This document shows, piece after piece, positions 7,098-7,517 of a stretch of DNA of 7,517 bases. Source of the stretch: JBOGED01 sp050743625 (lineage in GTDB: Bacteria; Actinomycetota; Nitriliruptoria; Euzebyales; Egibacteraceae). Numbering within the stretch: position 1 is the stretch's first letter; each line of letters starts with the position of its first letter. Location: positions 1 through 7,517 of the forward strand of contig JBOGED010000455.1 of NCBI GenBank assembly GCA_050743625.1, written 5' to 3'. A program made the translations under genes and the position numbers. The notes under the pieces are model-generated. The model did no database searches and was not told where the DNA came from. It saw nothing but the letters and a program-made list of their open reading frames with translations.

Positions 7098-7274
7098 ATG
7101 GAGACATTCACGCCCTGCTGCAGCGCGACCCTCCGCCTCGAGCGGGGCGAGTACGACCCCAGCCTGTGGAACCCGGTGCGCTGCGCCACGTGCTCGGCAC
7201 TCCTCCTCGTGCTCTTCGAGTTCGACCACGACACCGCCTGGCAGTCATGGTGGCGCACGCCGGGCAGGCCATAG
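7098..7274 (+). CDS. Small cysteine-rich (zinc-ribbon-like) protein
   Basis: 58 residues from the ATG at 7098. It begins METFTPCC and carries CATC further on, so four cysteines (C7, C8, C29, C32) could hold one metal ion, but as CC plus CxxC rather than two CxxC knuckles. The rest has many aromatic residues and ends in a Trp cluster (WQSWW). Coding support is good: by hand count only 4 of 58 codons end in A or T. An alternative TTG start at 7029 would add 23 residues, whose codons are less biased (about 5 of 23 end in A/T); neither start has a clear Shine-Dalgarno. The gene is divergent from the HTH-TPR regulator. I do not recognise a named family. Other forward and reverse frames across this stretch are rich in Arg/Pro/His or Ser/Arg and look like shadows. 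Confidence 0.6.
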   Translation: METFTPCCSATLRLERGEYDPSLWNPVRCATCSALLLVLFEFDHDTAWQSWWRTPGRP

Positions 7275-7280
7275 CGACAC

Positions 7281-7475
7281 ATGTGGGCGCTTCTTGTCAC
7301 CGCCGGCATCCCTTCGATGGTGGCCGTCGCCCGCCGCAGCGTCGCCACCCATCTCGTCACCCTCGCTCTCGCCATCTGTGAGCGCACCGAAGAACTCGAA
7401 CTCGCCACAATCCTGCTACGCGACGCCGCCACCGTCCTCGACGACCACCCAAAACTCTCCCTCACCCGCGACTGA
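7281..7475 (+). CDS. Hypothetical 64-residue helical protein
   Basis: Starts at an ATG 6 bases after the stop of the cysteine-rich frame and lies in the same reading frame, so only one TAG and two codons (CGA CAC) separate them. 51 of 64 codons end in G or C, with a marked preference for C, which supports coding. The N-terminal half is hydrophobic with some Arg (MWALLVTAGIPSMVAVARRS); the second half is an acidic, Leu-rich amphipathic helix (ERTEELELATILLRDAATVL). No Shine-Dalgarno precedes the ATG. It may be translated by coupling to the previous frame, or be the tail of a once-longer protein. No family recognised. Confidence 0.45.
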   Translation: MWALLVTAGIPSMVAVARRSVATHLVTLALAICERTEELELATILLRDAATVLDDHPKLSLTRD

Positions 7476-7482
7476 GCGCAAC

Positions 7483-7517
7483 ATGCCCCCGCCCGACGAG
7501 CGCGTGAGGCATGACAC
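7483..7517 (+). CDS. Possible start of a further gene, running off the right edge
   Basis: An ATG 7 bases after the preceding stop opens 11 codons (MPPPDERVRHD) to the window end. The spacing fits a continuing plus-strand gene cluster, but there is no Shine-Dalgarno and the stretch is too short to judge. Confidence 0.18.
   Translation, partial: MPPPDERVRHD

Noticed and set aside
6965..7381. Plus-strand frame of 138 codons and a minus-strand frame at 6920-7465 on the right
   Set aside because: The first is rich in Arg/Pro/His and the second in Ser/Arg, typical out-of-frame translations. The frame holding the cysteine-rich protein has the better third-position bias.
1..7517. CRISPR array, tRNA, rRNA or insertion sequence
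   Set aside because: I found no regularly spaced repeats, cloverleaf-like sequence, rRNA segment, transposase frame or flanking inverted repeats on reading both strands.

Overview
The window reads as a high-GC actinobacterium (Actinomycetota). The reasons are the G/C-rich third codon positions, the dapA-rnj gene pair that I know from mycobacteria and other actinobacteria, a compact RNase J of the actinobacterial type, and an HTH-TPR regulator of a style common in that phylum. The genus cannot be named from the sequence.

Layout, left to right. (1) Positions 1-1372, minus strand: the first 457 codons of a gene that runs off the left edge. It encodes a clan CD (gingipain/caspase-like) cysteine peptidase with His270-Gly and Ala-Cys330 motifs. 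Because it has no stop inside the window, a search for complete reading frames misses it. (2) 1373-1692: a 320-base gap with no gene, holding at most a weak terminator for the operon to its right. (3) 1693-6953, minus strand: four closely packed genes, transcribed in the order HTH-TPR regulator, six-TM histidine-kinase-like protein, dapA, rnj. The gaps are 31, 37 and 0 bases, so this is probably one operon. (4) 6954-7097: a divergent spacer with a pair of near-identical 10-bp direct repeats. (5) 7098-7475, plus strand: a small cysteine-rich protein, then a 64-codon reading frame in the same frame, separated only by one TAG and two codons. A third plus-strand frame may begin at 7483.

How the parts may work together. 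DapA makes the lysine/diaminopimelate precursor used for peptidoglycan, and RNase J processes and degrades RNA; their stop and start codons touch (TAG-ATG), which suggests translational coupling. Upstream of them sit a membrane histidine-kinase-like protein with no partner response regulator in the window and with Asp where the phosphoacceptor His should be, and a DNA-binding TPR regulator. The regulator and kinase may sense a signal and set expression of the housekeeping pair, or may only share a promoter with it. The best candidates for undescribed biology are the clan CD peptidase, the kinase-like protein lacking its His, and the small split frame opposite the regulator.
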